Source: Streptococcus sp. zg-86 (GTDB lineage Bacteria; Bacillota; Bacilli; Lactobacillales; Streptococcaceae). Taken from it: DNA of 64,000 nt. Below, one piece after another: positions 39,048 to 49,261 of this stretch. The notes below the pieces were generated by a model. The model did not search any database and was not told the DNA's origin. It worked only from the letters and a program-made list of their open reading frames with translations. The stretch spans positions 1,426,001-1,490,000 of the forward strand of contig NZ_CP072115.1 of assembly GCF_017639855.1 (NCBI RefSeq), read 5' to 3'. Every line of letters starts with the position of its first letter. Position 1 is the first letter of the stretch. The position numbers and the translations under genes are program-made.

Positions 39048-39736
39048 ATACTCGTCAAAAATCAAAGTCTGACGTCGTTAACTCACCTTGCTTCAACAGT
39101 CCAGCGGACTGTTGAAGGTTGGAAATAAGGATTATGTAATAATCCTCCAGCTTAAAGAAAAAGTCTTTTTATTGCCACCATCCTCATGTACTTTCGGACA
39201 TCAGCGACTTCCTTCGGAGTAAAATAATCCAGCGGATTATTTTAGCCCGATCCCAGAAACAAAGGAGCGAGGATAATCGATTTCAACGAAATCACGACTT
39301 TTGTCTCACTCCCACTTTTAGCACGGCGGTGGCGGCGGTATTATGCTCGCTACGCTCGCAAATTTTCTAACCTTGAAACTACAGAAATTTAAATATTGTT
39401 GTAATGTTTTTCTGAATTGTGAGGTTTGTCTACATTCTGAAGGATTATGTAATAATCCTCGGCTAACATTAGTCCAGCGGACTGTTGAAGGTTGGAAATA
39501 AGGATTATGTCATAATCCTCAGCTAGCATTAGTCCGATGGTTCAGTGGAGACGAGCTATGCTCGCTCTATTTTCAGCCTTCCACAATTCTCAATTGTAAG
39601 GGGCGAGCTGTGCTCGTTTTATTTCCAGCCTTCCACAATTCTCAATTGCAAGGGGTGAGCTGTGCTCGTTTTATTTCCAGCCTTCCACAATTCTCAATTG
39701 TGGAAGCTAGTCAGATTTTGATTTTTATAGAGTATA
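39048..39736. repeat. BOX-like hairpin array, inverted and interrupted
   Basis: It reads opposite to the arrays at 11.4 and 36.9 kb: ATACTCGTCAAAAATC at 39048 and ATTTTTATAGAGTATA ending at 39736. Units CTTCAACAGTCC…GGACTGTTGAAG with AGGATTATGTAATAATCCT occur at 39091–39146 and again from 39440. The array is split between the two by about 290 bp that include a family C hairpin. ACGAGC…GCTCG and CTTCCACAATT…AATTGTGGAAG hairpins close the right side. Confidence 0.75.
39264..39312. repeat. Family C hairpin nested in the array
   Basis: GGAGCGAG…CTCACTCC arms with an inner GATTTC…GAAATC stem, preceded by an AATAATCC…GGATTATT hairpin at about 39225–39243. It matches the hairpins after atpC, adh and upp. 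Confidence 0.6.
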
Positions 39737-39763
39737 ACGATGTCCTAACCTTTAGTCAATTCA

Positions 39764-41095
39764 CTATACTAAACCCTCTAACAGACCTCTCATGAAAGAT
39801 TCCGAATGAAATTCACCGATGTCATCAATCTTTTCACCAAATCCAATCAGTTTGACTGGAATATCTAGTTCTTGACGAATAGCTAGTACGACACCACCAC
39901 GTGCAGTACCATCCAATTTCGTCAAAACAAGGCCAGTTAAGGGAGTAATTTTTGAAAATTCCTTAGCCTGAACCAGAGCATTTTGGCCAGTAGAGGCATC
40001 AAGAGCTAACAAGGTTTCATGAGGAGCATCTGGTAAACTACGCTTGATAATGCGACCAATTTTTTCTAACTCGGCCATGAGATTTTCCTTGTTTTGCAGG
40101 CGACCAGCTGTGTCAATCATGAGAATATCCACCTGCTCTGTCATGGCCTTTTCCATACCGTCAAAAACCACACTAGCTGGATCTGATTTCTCTGGTCCTG
40201 TCACAACAGGCACATCTACACGGCGACCCCACTCAACCAATTGCGCTACTGCACCAGCACGGAAGGTATCTGCTGCAACCAACATGACCTTCTTGCCAGC
40301 CTGCTTGTAGCGATAAGCCAATTTCCCGATAGAGGTTGTTTTTCCAACCCCATTAACACCGACAAAGAGCATGACTGTCAGACCCTCTTGAAAAGCAATT
40401 TGCTCGCTAAACTGACCATCTTTTTCGTAAATATCAACCAATTTTTCGATAATCAACCGGCGCAAAGCTTCGGGCCTTTTGGCATTTTCCAAGCGAGCTT
40501 CGTAGCGTAGCTCTTCTGTCAAGTTAGAAGCAACCTGTACACCGACATCACTTGTAATCAGCAATTCCTCTAATTCCTCAAAGAAGTCCTCATCTACTGA
40601 ACGGAAATTCGCAAAGAATTGATTGAGCTTGGCTCCAAAACCTGTCCGAGTTTTCTTAAGAGTCCGTTGGTATTTCTCCTCTTCACTCTCAGGCGCTAAT
40701 CCTTCTTCTACTGCTGGCTCATTTTTTATTTGAACAGCATGATTAACTTCCTGCTCTTGTGCTTCCTGAATCCGAAGAGCAGCCGCTTCCTTGGCAGCGT
40801 AATATTCTGCCATAAAGTCCAGTGTCCGCTGCTTTTGGGCATCTAGGGTCTCACCAGAAGACTCAGAATCAGCGGATTCTACGAGAGGTATTTCGTCCAG
40901 CACTTCCTTGGGCAATTCCTCGGCAGTCTCAGCCGTCTCCTCAATTCCTTCAGCCACTTCATGGGTTTGCTCTATATCATCTAGCGCCTCTGCTCTATCA
41001 CCACAATCTGCTGTCTCCTCTTGTATCTGGTTTTCTTCTGACAGGGCGAGTTCTTCTTTTTCCTTGTGACCAAACAAGCGATCAAATAGTCCCAT
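39764..41095 (-). CDS. ftsY: Signal recognition particle receptor
   Basis: A 443-residue SRP receptor GTPase that brings ribosome–nascent chain complexes to the membrane. The N-terminal A domain (about 1–145) is strongly acidic. The NG domain carries G1 GVNGVGKTTSIGKLA, DTFRAGA, DTAGRLQNKENLM and TKLDGTARGG. Start at 41095 (MGLFDRLFG) with GAGGAA upstream; an in-frame ATG four codons earlier is less likely. Its start overlaps the end of the upstream HAD gene by 14 bp. The final codon and stop lie in the terminal repeat of a RUP-like element. Confidence 0.95.
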   Translation of the reverse strand: MGLFDRLFGHKEKEELALSEENQIQEETADCGDRAEALDDIEQTHEVAEGIEETAETAEELPKEVLDEIPLVESADSESSGETLDAQKQRTLDFMAEYYAAKEAAALRIQEAQEQEVNHAVQIKNEPAVEEGLAPESEEEKYQRTLKKTRTGFGAKLNQFFANFRSVDEDFFEELEELLITSDVGVQVASNLTEELRYEARLENAKRPEALRRLIIEKLVDIYEKDGQFSEQIAFQEGLTVMLFVGVNGVGKTTSIGKLAYRYKQAGKKVMLVAADTFRAGAVAQLVEWGRRVDVPVVTGPEKSDPASVVFDGMEKAMTEQVDILMIDTAGRLQNKENLMAELEKIGRIIKRSLPDAPHETLLALDASTGQNALVQAKEFSKITPLTGLVLTKLDGTARGGVVLAIRQELDIPVKLIGFGEKIDDIGEFHSESFMRGLLEGLV

Positions 41096-41909
41096 TTTCT
41101 TCCTCACTTACTACATATTCTTCAATTGCCCAAGCAATGCCGTCTTCATCATTGGTAACTGGCAACACCACCTTAGCAACTTCTTTTAGTTTTGAACTGG
41201 CGTTTGCCATTGCAACACCGAGTCCAGCCCATTCGACCATACTGAGATCATTTTCTTCATCACCACAGGCCATTACTTCTGATCGATCAATTCCTAAATG
41301 TTCAATCAACTTGGCAAGACCGTTTGCCTTGTGAACTCCCTTTGGACTCCATTCCAAGAGAATATCCCGTGACTTAAAAATTTCAAAGCGTTCATACAAA
41401 AATACTGGTAATTTCGTAATCTGTTGGTCTAAAAATACTGCATCAACTGCTGTTACGGCTTTATTATACGTTACGTCTTCAGGAAGAGTGGCATCTGTCG
41501 TTGGAATAATCTGTAAAAGCGGATTGCAAGTCGAATAGAGTGAGGCACGCGCCGCATCTAAGGAATAGACATCTCCACCGTGAATCGCATCAAGTGGCAA
41601 TTCAAGCTGGTTGGTCACCTCACGAATCACACGCACATCTTCAACAGAAAATCCTGTTTCTTCTAAAATACGACCTGTATTTTCTTGAACCAACCCACCA
41701 TTAAACGTAATTGAATACTGTCCTTCTCCAAGTAAATCCAATTCTGCTAAAAATTGTTCAATTGCTTTTAAGGGCCGTCCAGTTGTCAAGACCACATAAA
41801 CTCCCTTTTCTCTTGCTGCTTGCAAGGCTTTTTTGTTCTTGTCTGAAATTCGCTTGTCAGATGTCAACAAGGTTCCGTCCAAATCTAAGGCAATCAATTT
41901 AATACTCAT
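41082..41909 (-). CDS. Cof-type HAD phosphatase (first upstream of ftsY)
   Basis: A 275-residue HAD IIB (Cof) hydrolase. Motif I is ALDLDGTLL, motif II VLTTGRP, and motif IV CGDEENDLSMVEWAGLGVAM. The C2-type cap lies between. These enzymes dephosphorylate sugar phosphates or flavin/pyridoxal phosphates; the substrate is unknown. It overlaps the next HAD gene by 11 bp and ftsY by 14 bp, so translation is coupled. Confidence 0.9.
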   Translation of the reverse strand: MSIKLIALDLDGTLLTSDKRISDKNKKALQAAREKGVYVVLTTGRPLKAIEQFLAELDLLGEGQYSITFNGGLVQENTGRILEETGFSVEDVRVIREVTNQLELPLDAIHGGDVYSLDAARASLYSTCNPLLQIIPTTDATLPEDVTYNKAVTAVDAVFLDQQITKLPVFLYERFEIFKSRDILLEWSPKGVHKANGLAKLIEHLGIDRSEVMACGDEENDLSMVEWAGLGVAMANASSKLKEVAKVVLPVTNDEDGIAWAIEEYVVSEEENGTI

Positions 41910-42705
41910 CTAACATCTCCTCTATATACGCCAAGACAGCTTCATCATTGCAATGGCCAATGACCCTATCCACTATCTGTTTTACTTCTGGCCTCGCATT
42001 ACTAGTTGCAAGGGCTATCCCTGCAAATTCAAGCATTTCCAAATCATTTTGATTGTCCCCAAAGGCTACCACATCAGTCGCTTCTAGACCACAATACTCA
42101 CATAATTTGGACAATCCAACCGCCTTATGACTATCTGATAGAATAATATCAACTGAATTAAAACCAGTCGTAACAGCTGTTACGCCATCAAACTCTTGAT
42201 TCAGCCATTCTTGTGCCACTTCTACTTCTCCAGTTGGAAATGTAGCCACAATTTTGACAATATCTTCTGTCACTTCCGAAAAATCTGACACTAGACTCGT
42301 TTTCACATAAAAGGGGGAAATCCTCTCTATAAACTCTCTATCTCCACTCTTTAAAAGATAGGCACCATTTTTCCCTGATAGAACGACACAACTGTTCTGA
42401 CCGTATGGACTGGCTGATAATCGGCGGACAAGCTCTAGATAGACTATCGGTTCAATAGGCTGATCTTCAAAAATCATCTTTCCTTTGTAGGATACGATTG
42501 AACCATTTTCCGCAACAAAAGCCATCTCATCTTCAAAACCTTGGAAAATAGCTTGCAAACTCAACAAGGAACGCCCGCTTGCTGCTGCAAAAAGATAGCC
42601 TTTTCGATGAAACTGATCCAATATCTTACGAAAACGATCTCGATTGAACTGATGATCCTCACGAAGAAATGTTCCATCCATATCTGTTGCAATCAACTTA
42701 ATCAT
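41899..42705 (-). CDS. Cof-type HAD phosphatase (second upstream of ftsY)
   Basis: A 268-residue HAD IIB hydrolase. Motif I is ATDMDGTFL, motif II AAASGRS, and motif IV FGDNQNDLEMLEFAGIALA. It is a paralogue of the adjacent HAD protein and the first gene of HAD–HAD–ftsY. An extended -10 promoter lies about 60 bp upstream. Confidence 0.9.
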   Translation of the reverse strand: MIKLIATDMDGTFLREDHQFNRDRFRKILDQFHRKGYLFAAASGRSLLSLQAIFQGFEDEMAFVAENGSIVSYKGKMIFEDQPIEPIVYLELVRRLSASPYGQNSCVVLSGKNGAYLLKSGDREFIERISPFYVKTSLVSDFSEVTEDIVKIVATFPTGEVEVAQEWLNQEFDGVTAVTTGFNSVDIILSDSHKAVGLSKLCEYCGLEATDVVAFGDNQNDLEMLEFAGIALATSNARPEVKQIVDRVIGHCNDEAVLAYIEEMLDEY

Positions 42706-42762
42706 ACAATTTAACCTTTATCCTTGTAGGAGTGTGCAAAAAATTCCCAAATTTCTTCTCCC

Positions 42763-42771
42763 ATTATATCA
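42763..42771 (-). promoter_or_regulatory. Extended -10 of HAD–HAD–ftsY
   Basis: TGA-TATAAT (42763–42771, minus strand) directly after a terminator hairpin. No clear -35. Confidence 0.6.
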
Positions 42772-42780
42772 CATATCGAC

Positions 42781-42809
42781 AAAAAAGGCGTGCCTTTTCT
42801 GACACGCAC
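42781..42809 (-). terminator. Terminator upstream of HAD–HAD–ftsY
   Basis: On the minus strand GCGTG…CACGC (42788–42807) is followed by TTTTTTG. A second hairpin, GAAGGACC-AGCTT-GGTCTTC (42957–42976) followed by TCTTTTTTG, lies closer to the malic enzyme gene. The 319-bp gap between them and the flanking genes holds no coding sequence. Confidence 0.75.
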
Positions 42810-43024
42810 TTTATGAATGAGTAGCAAGTAACTTTTGTAAATCCAACTGTTCATACTCTATTCATATCAACAGTAGCCTTTTTCGATACGTTATCTAGAT
42901 AATGTGAACGTAAACAACCTCCTTTAGAGTTTGATTACTATCAACATCAAAAAAGAGAAGACCAAGCTGGTCCTTCCTAGATGGTAGCTGACATCTACCC
43001 ACTACAGTTGACAAAGAGTCTTTT

Positions 43025-44614
43025 TTACCACTTCATATTAGTAATAGCAATTGGCATTTCTTCTAAAGTTTTTAACGAAAGCTTATTTTTCACAGCATCC
43101 ATATAAACAGCTTGAGCAACACGATCTGAGCACTGTTTCAACTGAGTTATGTGTGGTAATAACCCGTCACCTGCTTTTTCATAAATATGCCAATCCGATA
43201 TAGCATGTGCTGCTTCAAGTAGCATAGAATTTGTTACTGATTTAGCTTTTGCAGCAATAATTCCCAAACCAAGTCCTGGATAGAGTAGGGCATTATTAGC
43301 TTGGCCGATAGTAAATGTTGTTTCTCCGTATTCAAAAGGGGGAGTTGGACTTCCAGTCACAACCAGAGCTTTTCCGTTGGACCATTCAATAATATCCTTT
43401 GCTTGAGCCTCAGCAAGATGTGTTGGATTAGAAATAGGGAAAATGGCCGGCAATTCGTTATAGTGTGACATGCGTGTAACCACCTCTTGAGTAAATTTGC
43501 CTGCTTGACCACTACAACCGATTAGAACTGTAGGTTGAATAGCCTCTATAATAGATTCCAAATCCAATATCGCTTCACTATCTTTCGCAAATTCTTTCTG
43601 ACCTAGTGTCACAGCCGTATCTGATGTCACAACCAAACCATTTCGATCCACTAAGAAAATCTGTTCTCGTGCTTCTTCCTCTGTCTGTCCACGGAAAATC
43701 AATTCATTTTTAAGCTGTTCAGCAATACCAACCCCAGCAGTTCCTGCACCGAAAATACAGATACGCTGTTCAGAGAATGGTTTTTCCATAACTTGTACAG
43801 CTTTATCAAAAGCAGCAATCATCATGATACCAGTCCCTTGTATGTCGTCATTGAAAGTCGTCACTTGATGACGGTAACGGTCTAAAATAACCTGTGCATT
43901 ATCTCGCCCAAAGTCTTCCCAATGTAAAAGTACCCCAGGGAATTTTTCTTCTGCGATAGTGACAAATTGATCAATAAAGTTAAGATAGTCCTCACCTTGT
44001 TTGCGACTAGTTTTCTTTCCCAAATAATAAGGATTATTGAGTAATTCACTGCGGTTTGTGCCATTATCAATCACGACAGGTAATACACGACTCGGATTCA
44101 GGCCTGAAGCGACAGTATAAACTCCTAATTTGCCAACTGAAATCATGACACCATTAATGCCCCAGTCTCCAATCCCAAGTACACCTTCCCCATCCGTGAT
44201 TACCATGCAATCTAAGACATCCATGTCCCGTGTAGCATTTTCAAGTGCAATCCCTATTTCTTCAGGGTGGTCAGTATCAAGGTATAGAGCACCTTGTGGC
44301 CATTTAAAATCACTAGAAAATTGTGTTACACTTTCCGCAATCGTGGGAGTATAAATGATAGGCATCAATTCAACAACATAAGCTTCTACTAATTTAAAGA
44401 AAAGTTGACGATTAGTATTATAAATATCATTCAAGAATAAGCACTTTTGGTAGTCTGTTTCAAGTATCTCTAGTCTCTCATAAAGCCGCTTTATTTCACT
44501 TTCAATCGATACAACTTTATGAGGTAACAGTCCAATAAGTCCGAATTCCTCTCTTTCAGTCTCTGAAAAACTCAAGCCTTTATTCAAAAATGGATTTACT
44601 AAATGTTTGTTCAT
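43025..44614 (-). CDS. Malic enzyme / malolactic enzyme
   Basis: A 529-residue member of the malic enzyme family. Seen are ELMPIIYTPTIAESVTQFS, TDGEGVLGIGDWGINGV with the substrate-side tyrosine and arginine region, FNDDIQGTGIMM (metal ligands), and the dinucleotide fold IFGAGTAGVGIAEQL. Malolactic enzyme (malate to lactate) and NAD-malic enzyme (malate to pyruvate) are too alike to separate by eye, and no malate carrier is adjacent. Start chosen at 44614 (MNKHLVNPFLNKG), with GGGGAT upstream; the frame extends 21 codons. It follows the PTS gene by 65 bp and is probably co-transcribed with it. Confidence 0.85.
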   Translation of the reverse strand: MNKHLVNPFLNKGLSFSETEREEFGLIGLLPHKVVSIESEIKRLYERLEILETDYQKCLFLNDIYNTNRQLFFKLVEAYVVELMPIIYTPTIAESVTQFSSDFKWPQGALYLDTDHPEEIGIALENATRDMDVLDCMVITDGEGVLGIGDWGINGVMISVGKLGVYTVASGLNPSRVLPVVIDNGTNRSELLNNPYYLGKKTSRKQGEDYLNFIDQFVTIAEEKFPGVLLHWEDFGRDNAQVILDRYRHQVTTFNDDIQGTGIMMIAAFDKAVQVMEKPFSEQRICIFGAGTAGVGIAEQLKNELIFRGQTEEEAREQIFLVDRNGLVVTSDTAVTLGQKEFAKDSEAILDLESIIEAIQPTVLIGCSGQAGKFTQEVVTRMSHYNELPAIFPISNPTHLAEAQAKDIIEWSNGKALVVTGSPTPPFEYGETTFTIGQANNALLYPGLGLGIIAAKAKSVTNSMLLEAAHAISDWHIYEKAGDGLLPHITQLKQCSDRVAQAVYMDAVKNKLSLKTLEEMPIAITNMKW

Positions 44615-44679
44615 ACCTATCCCCAGTTTTTCTAAAATATTTAGATAGAACTGAGTTCTTTTCCCAGTTCTATCCATGA

Positions 44680-46590
44680 TTAATCTAATTCAATAAGTTC
44701 TTGGCCAGCATTAACGAATTCTGTTCCTACAATATTGATATGTTCAAAAACACTTGAATTTGTCACTATAACCATTGTGGTATTATCTAAACCTGCATTC
44801 GCGATAACTAATGGATCAAATGTTCCAAGGATATCTCCTTTTTTAACAGTTTGTTTCGCAATAACTTTCTGTTCAAAACCATTTCCACCTAGTGAAACAG
44901 TATCAATACCAACATGAATTAGTACCTCAGCACCACTATCAGATTTTAGACCATAGGCATGACCAGTTTCAAATGCCATTTCAACCACACCATCTACTGG
45001 AGAATATACCGTTGTTGTAGCTTCAGAGGGTTTAATTGCGACACCACTTCCCATCGCTCCTGAAGCAAATACCTGATCATCTACATCAGACAGCGCTACA
45101 ACCGCACCAGATACCGGAGCTGCAATTGAAGAAGCATTCGTATCAGATAAGACAACTGATGCTGTAGTGTCCACTTCTTCTGAATGAGTTGCTGAAGTTT
45201 CAGTAACGAGAATAGATTCATCAAATCCTAAAAGCATCGTGATAACACATGATGATACAATCGCAACAACTATTGCAATAATAATCGCCAAAATTGTTTT
45301 TTCAAAAATTGGAATCGCTAGGAGATTTGAATAGCCGTAATGGTAAGCCGTTGCACCAAGCAAACCAGAAACAACCCCACCAAGTCCTGCTCCTGCAATA
45401 ACGCCATAAAGTGGACGTTTTAAGCGAAGATTGACACCATAAATAGCTGGTTCAGTAATACCTGCAACGACACATCCAAATGCCAAACTGAAACATTCTG
45501 CACGGAGAGCTTTGTCCTTAGCTCGCAATCCTACACCTAAAACTGCACCCCCTTCAGCCATATTATGGAGAAGATAGGCTGGTCTAAAGAAAGCATCATA
45601 ACCTGGATCTACTACAGCTTGTGCCATAAATGGTGTTACGGCATGGTGCATACCTGTTAAAACAAGGAACGGCATAGATGCTGCTAATAATCCAACTGCT
45701 ACAGGACCAAAATTAGTTGATGTCCACAAAAAGAATTCTGCAACATAACCACCTACAAAATAGCCAAGAGGAGCCAAAACTGTTACACCTACTACATAGG
45801 TTACGGCAATAGTGAATACACCAACAAAGATTGAACGTAACAGACTTGGAATAATTTTTGTAAATAATTTTTCACAGCGATAGGCAAAATAACTAATTAA
45901 AAGTGCCGGAAGCAATGTACCTTTGTAAGAAACCAGTAAGATTGGAAGCCCTAAAATACTTAAAGGTGTTTTATCCGTCACTGCTTGGACAAAAGTTGGA
46001 TAAATAAGACTTCCCATGACTGCCATACTATACAAAGCTGTACCACCTAACTTAGTACTCGCACCATAAGCTACGAAGATTGGCATGAAATAGAAAGGTG
46101 CATCAGCTAACATACTAAGAAGATTATAGGTAGATGATTCAGCAAAACTTGGTAGAGCAAGTGTGATAAGAAGCAAAAATACTTTCAACATCCCACCCGC
46201 TACTAGAGCTGGAATCATTGGCGTTACTGCAGCAGAAACAAATGCAAGTAAATCTCCACCAATTTTTGATACTTTTGCTTTAAAACCTCGTACTTCCTCC
46301 GTCTCACTAGTTTTGAGAGTATCTTTTGATTTGTCACGAGCATCAAATTCTTTTGATACAATATCATAAATCGGGATTAAGTTTTGAGCTAAAACAATTT
46401 GCAACTCATCTTTAGGAAAAACTACACCCATCACTGGCTTGGTATCTTGAATTTTATTGATATTTACTTTATACTTATCTTTAATAAATAATCTTAGTCT
46501 TGTCGAGCAGCGAGTAACGCTAGAAATATTTTCCAAGCCTCCTGCGTTCTCAATGATAATATTGGCGATTTCTTTATAATCATAGGCCAT
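44680..46590 (-). CDS. bglP: PTS beta-glucoside transporter, EIIBCA
   Basis: A 636-residue permease of the glucose/beta-glucoside PTS family that takes up and phosphorylates a beta-glucoside. Domain order: EIIB (1–85, phosphocysteine C28 in SVTRCSTRLRL), a ten-segment EIIC (about 105–460), and EIIA (about 485–636, phosphohistidine H559 in LIHVGIDTVSL). Start chosen at 46590 (MAYDYKEIAN) with AAGGAG 9 nt upstream. The divergent rpiR-type regulator starts only 36 bp away, and the matching 6-phospho-beta-glucosidase lies beyond that regulator. Confidence 0.94.
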   Translation of the reverse strand: MAYDYKEIANIIIENAGGLENISSVTRCSTRLRLFIKDKYKVNINKIQDTKPVMGVVFPKDELQIVLAQNLIPIYDIVSKEFDARDKSKDTLKTSETEEVRGFKAKVSKIGGDLLAFVSAAVTPMIPALVAGGMLKVFLLLITLALPSFAESSTYNLLSMLADAPFYFMPIFVAYGASTKLGGTALYSMAVMGSLIYPTFVQAVTDKTPLSILGLPILLVSYKGTLLPALLISYFAYRCEKLFTKIIPSLLRSIFVGVFTIAVTYVVGVTVLAPLGYFVGGYVAEFFLWTSTNFGPVAVGLLAASMPFLVLTGMHHAVTPFMAQAVVDPGYDAFFRPAYLLHNMAEGGAVLGVGLRAKDKALRAECFSLAFGCVVAGITEPAIYGVNLRLKRPLYGVIAGAGLGGVVSGLLGATAYHYGYSNLLAIPIFEKTILAIIIAIVVAIVSSCVITMLLGFDESILVTETSATHSEEVDTTASVVLSDTNASSIAAPVSGAVVALSDVDDQVFASGAMGSGVAIKPSEATTTVYSPVDGVVEMAFETGHAYGLKSDSGAEVLIHVGIDTVSLGGNGFEQKVIAKQTVKKGDILGTFDPLVIANAGLDNTTMVIVTNSSVFEHINIVGTEFVNAGQELIELD

Positions 46591-46626
46591 GTTCTCAGTC
46601 TCCTTATATATAAAATTGATAAAAAT

Positions 46627-48941
<2,315 letters not shown>

Positions 48942-48943
48942 CT

Positions 48944-48972
48944 AGTATATATTTTTGAAAACGATTACTCAA
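48944..48972 (-). promoter_or_regulatory. bglA promoter with overlapping cre-like site
   Basis: On the minus strand: TTGAGT (48967–48972), 17-bp spacer, TATACT (48944–48949). The cre-like GAGTAATCGTTTTCA (48956–48970; 13 of 15 positions) overlaps the -35 and spacer, which predicts CcpA repression. Confidence 0.8.
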
Positions 48973-49027
48973 TGCTTTACGTTCACTTAGAAATTTTTTA
49001 TCAAATATTATTTCTATTTAACTAACA

Positions 49028-49049
49028 TTTTGCAAGTTATCTTGCAAAA
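49028..49049. promoter_or_regulatory. Palindrome upstream of bglA, candidate operator
   Basis: Perfect 9-bp inverted repeat TTTTGCAAG-TTAT-CTTGCAAAA, about 55 bp upstream of the bglA -35. AACGATTTG and AACGATTAC motifs lie nearby (49059–49087). It may be a site for the RpiR-type regulator. Apart from this and the smc terminator, the 347-bp gap is AT-rich without a gene. Confidence 0.45.
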
Positions 49050-49159
49050 ATAAAATTTAACGATTTGAAACTATCTAAACGATTACCTATTACGTTACAT
49101 TAGGTCTACATTGCTCATTATTAATTACTAAGCAAAATAGATAAAAAAAGTTTAAAATT

Positions 49160-49196
49160 CATAAAAAACCCTTGAAACCAAGCGATTTCAAGGGTT
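49160..49196 (-). terminator. Terminator of rnc–smc
   Basis: Stem AACCCTTGAAA / TTTCAAGGGTT (49167–49196) with an 8-nt loop followed by TTTTTTAT on the minus strand. Confidence 0.88.
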
Positions 49197-49261
49197 ATAA
49201 ACCATTCTATTGTATCAAGTTCCTTATTCTGACTTCTGTTACGACTAATTTTATAGTCATA

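Larger units (their letters stand above)
38975..39768. repeat. Composite RUP-like element between zwf and ftsY
   Basis: Left end TATAGTGGATTGAGAAAGG and right end CCTTTAGTCAATTCACTATA are imperfect inverted repeats. Without its insert (39048–39736) the element is about 105 bp. It is the reverse of the element at 6351–6832. Its right terminal repeat overlaps the last codon and the stop codon of ftsY. Together with the zwf terminator it fills the 834-bp gap. Confidence 0.68.
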
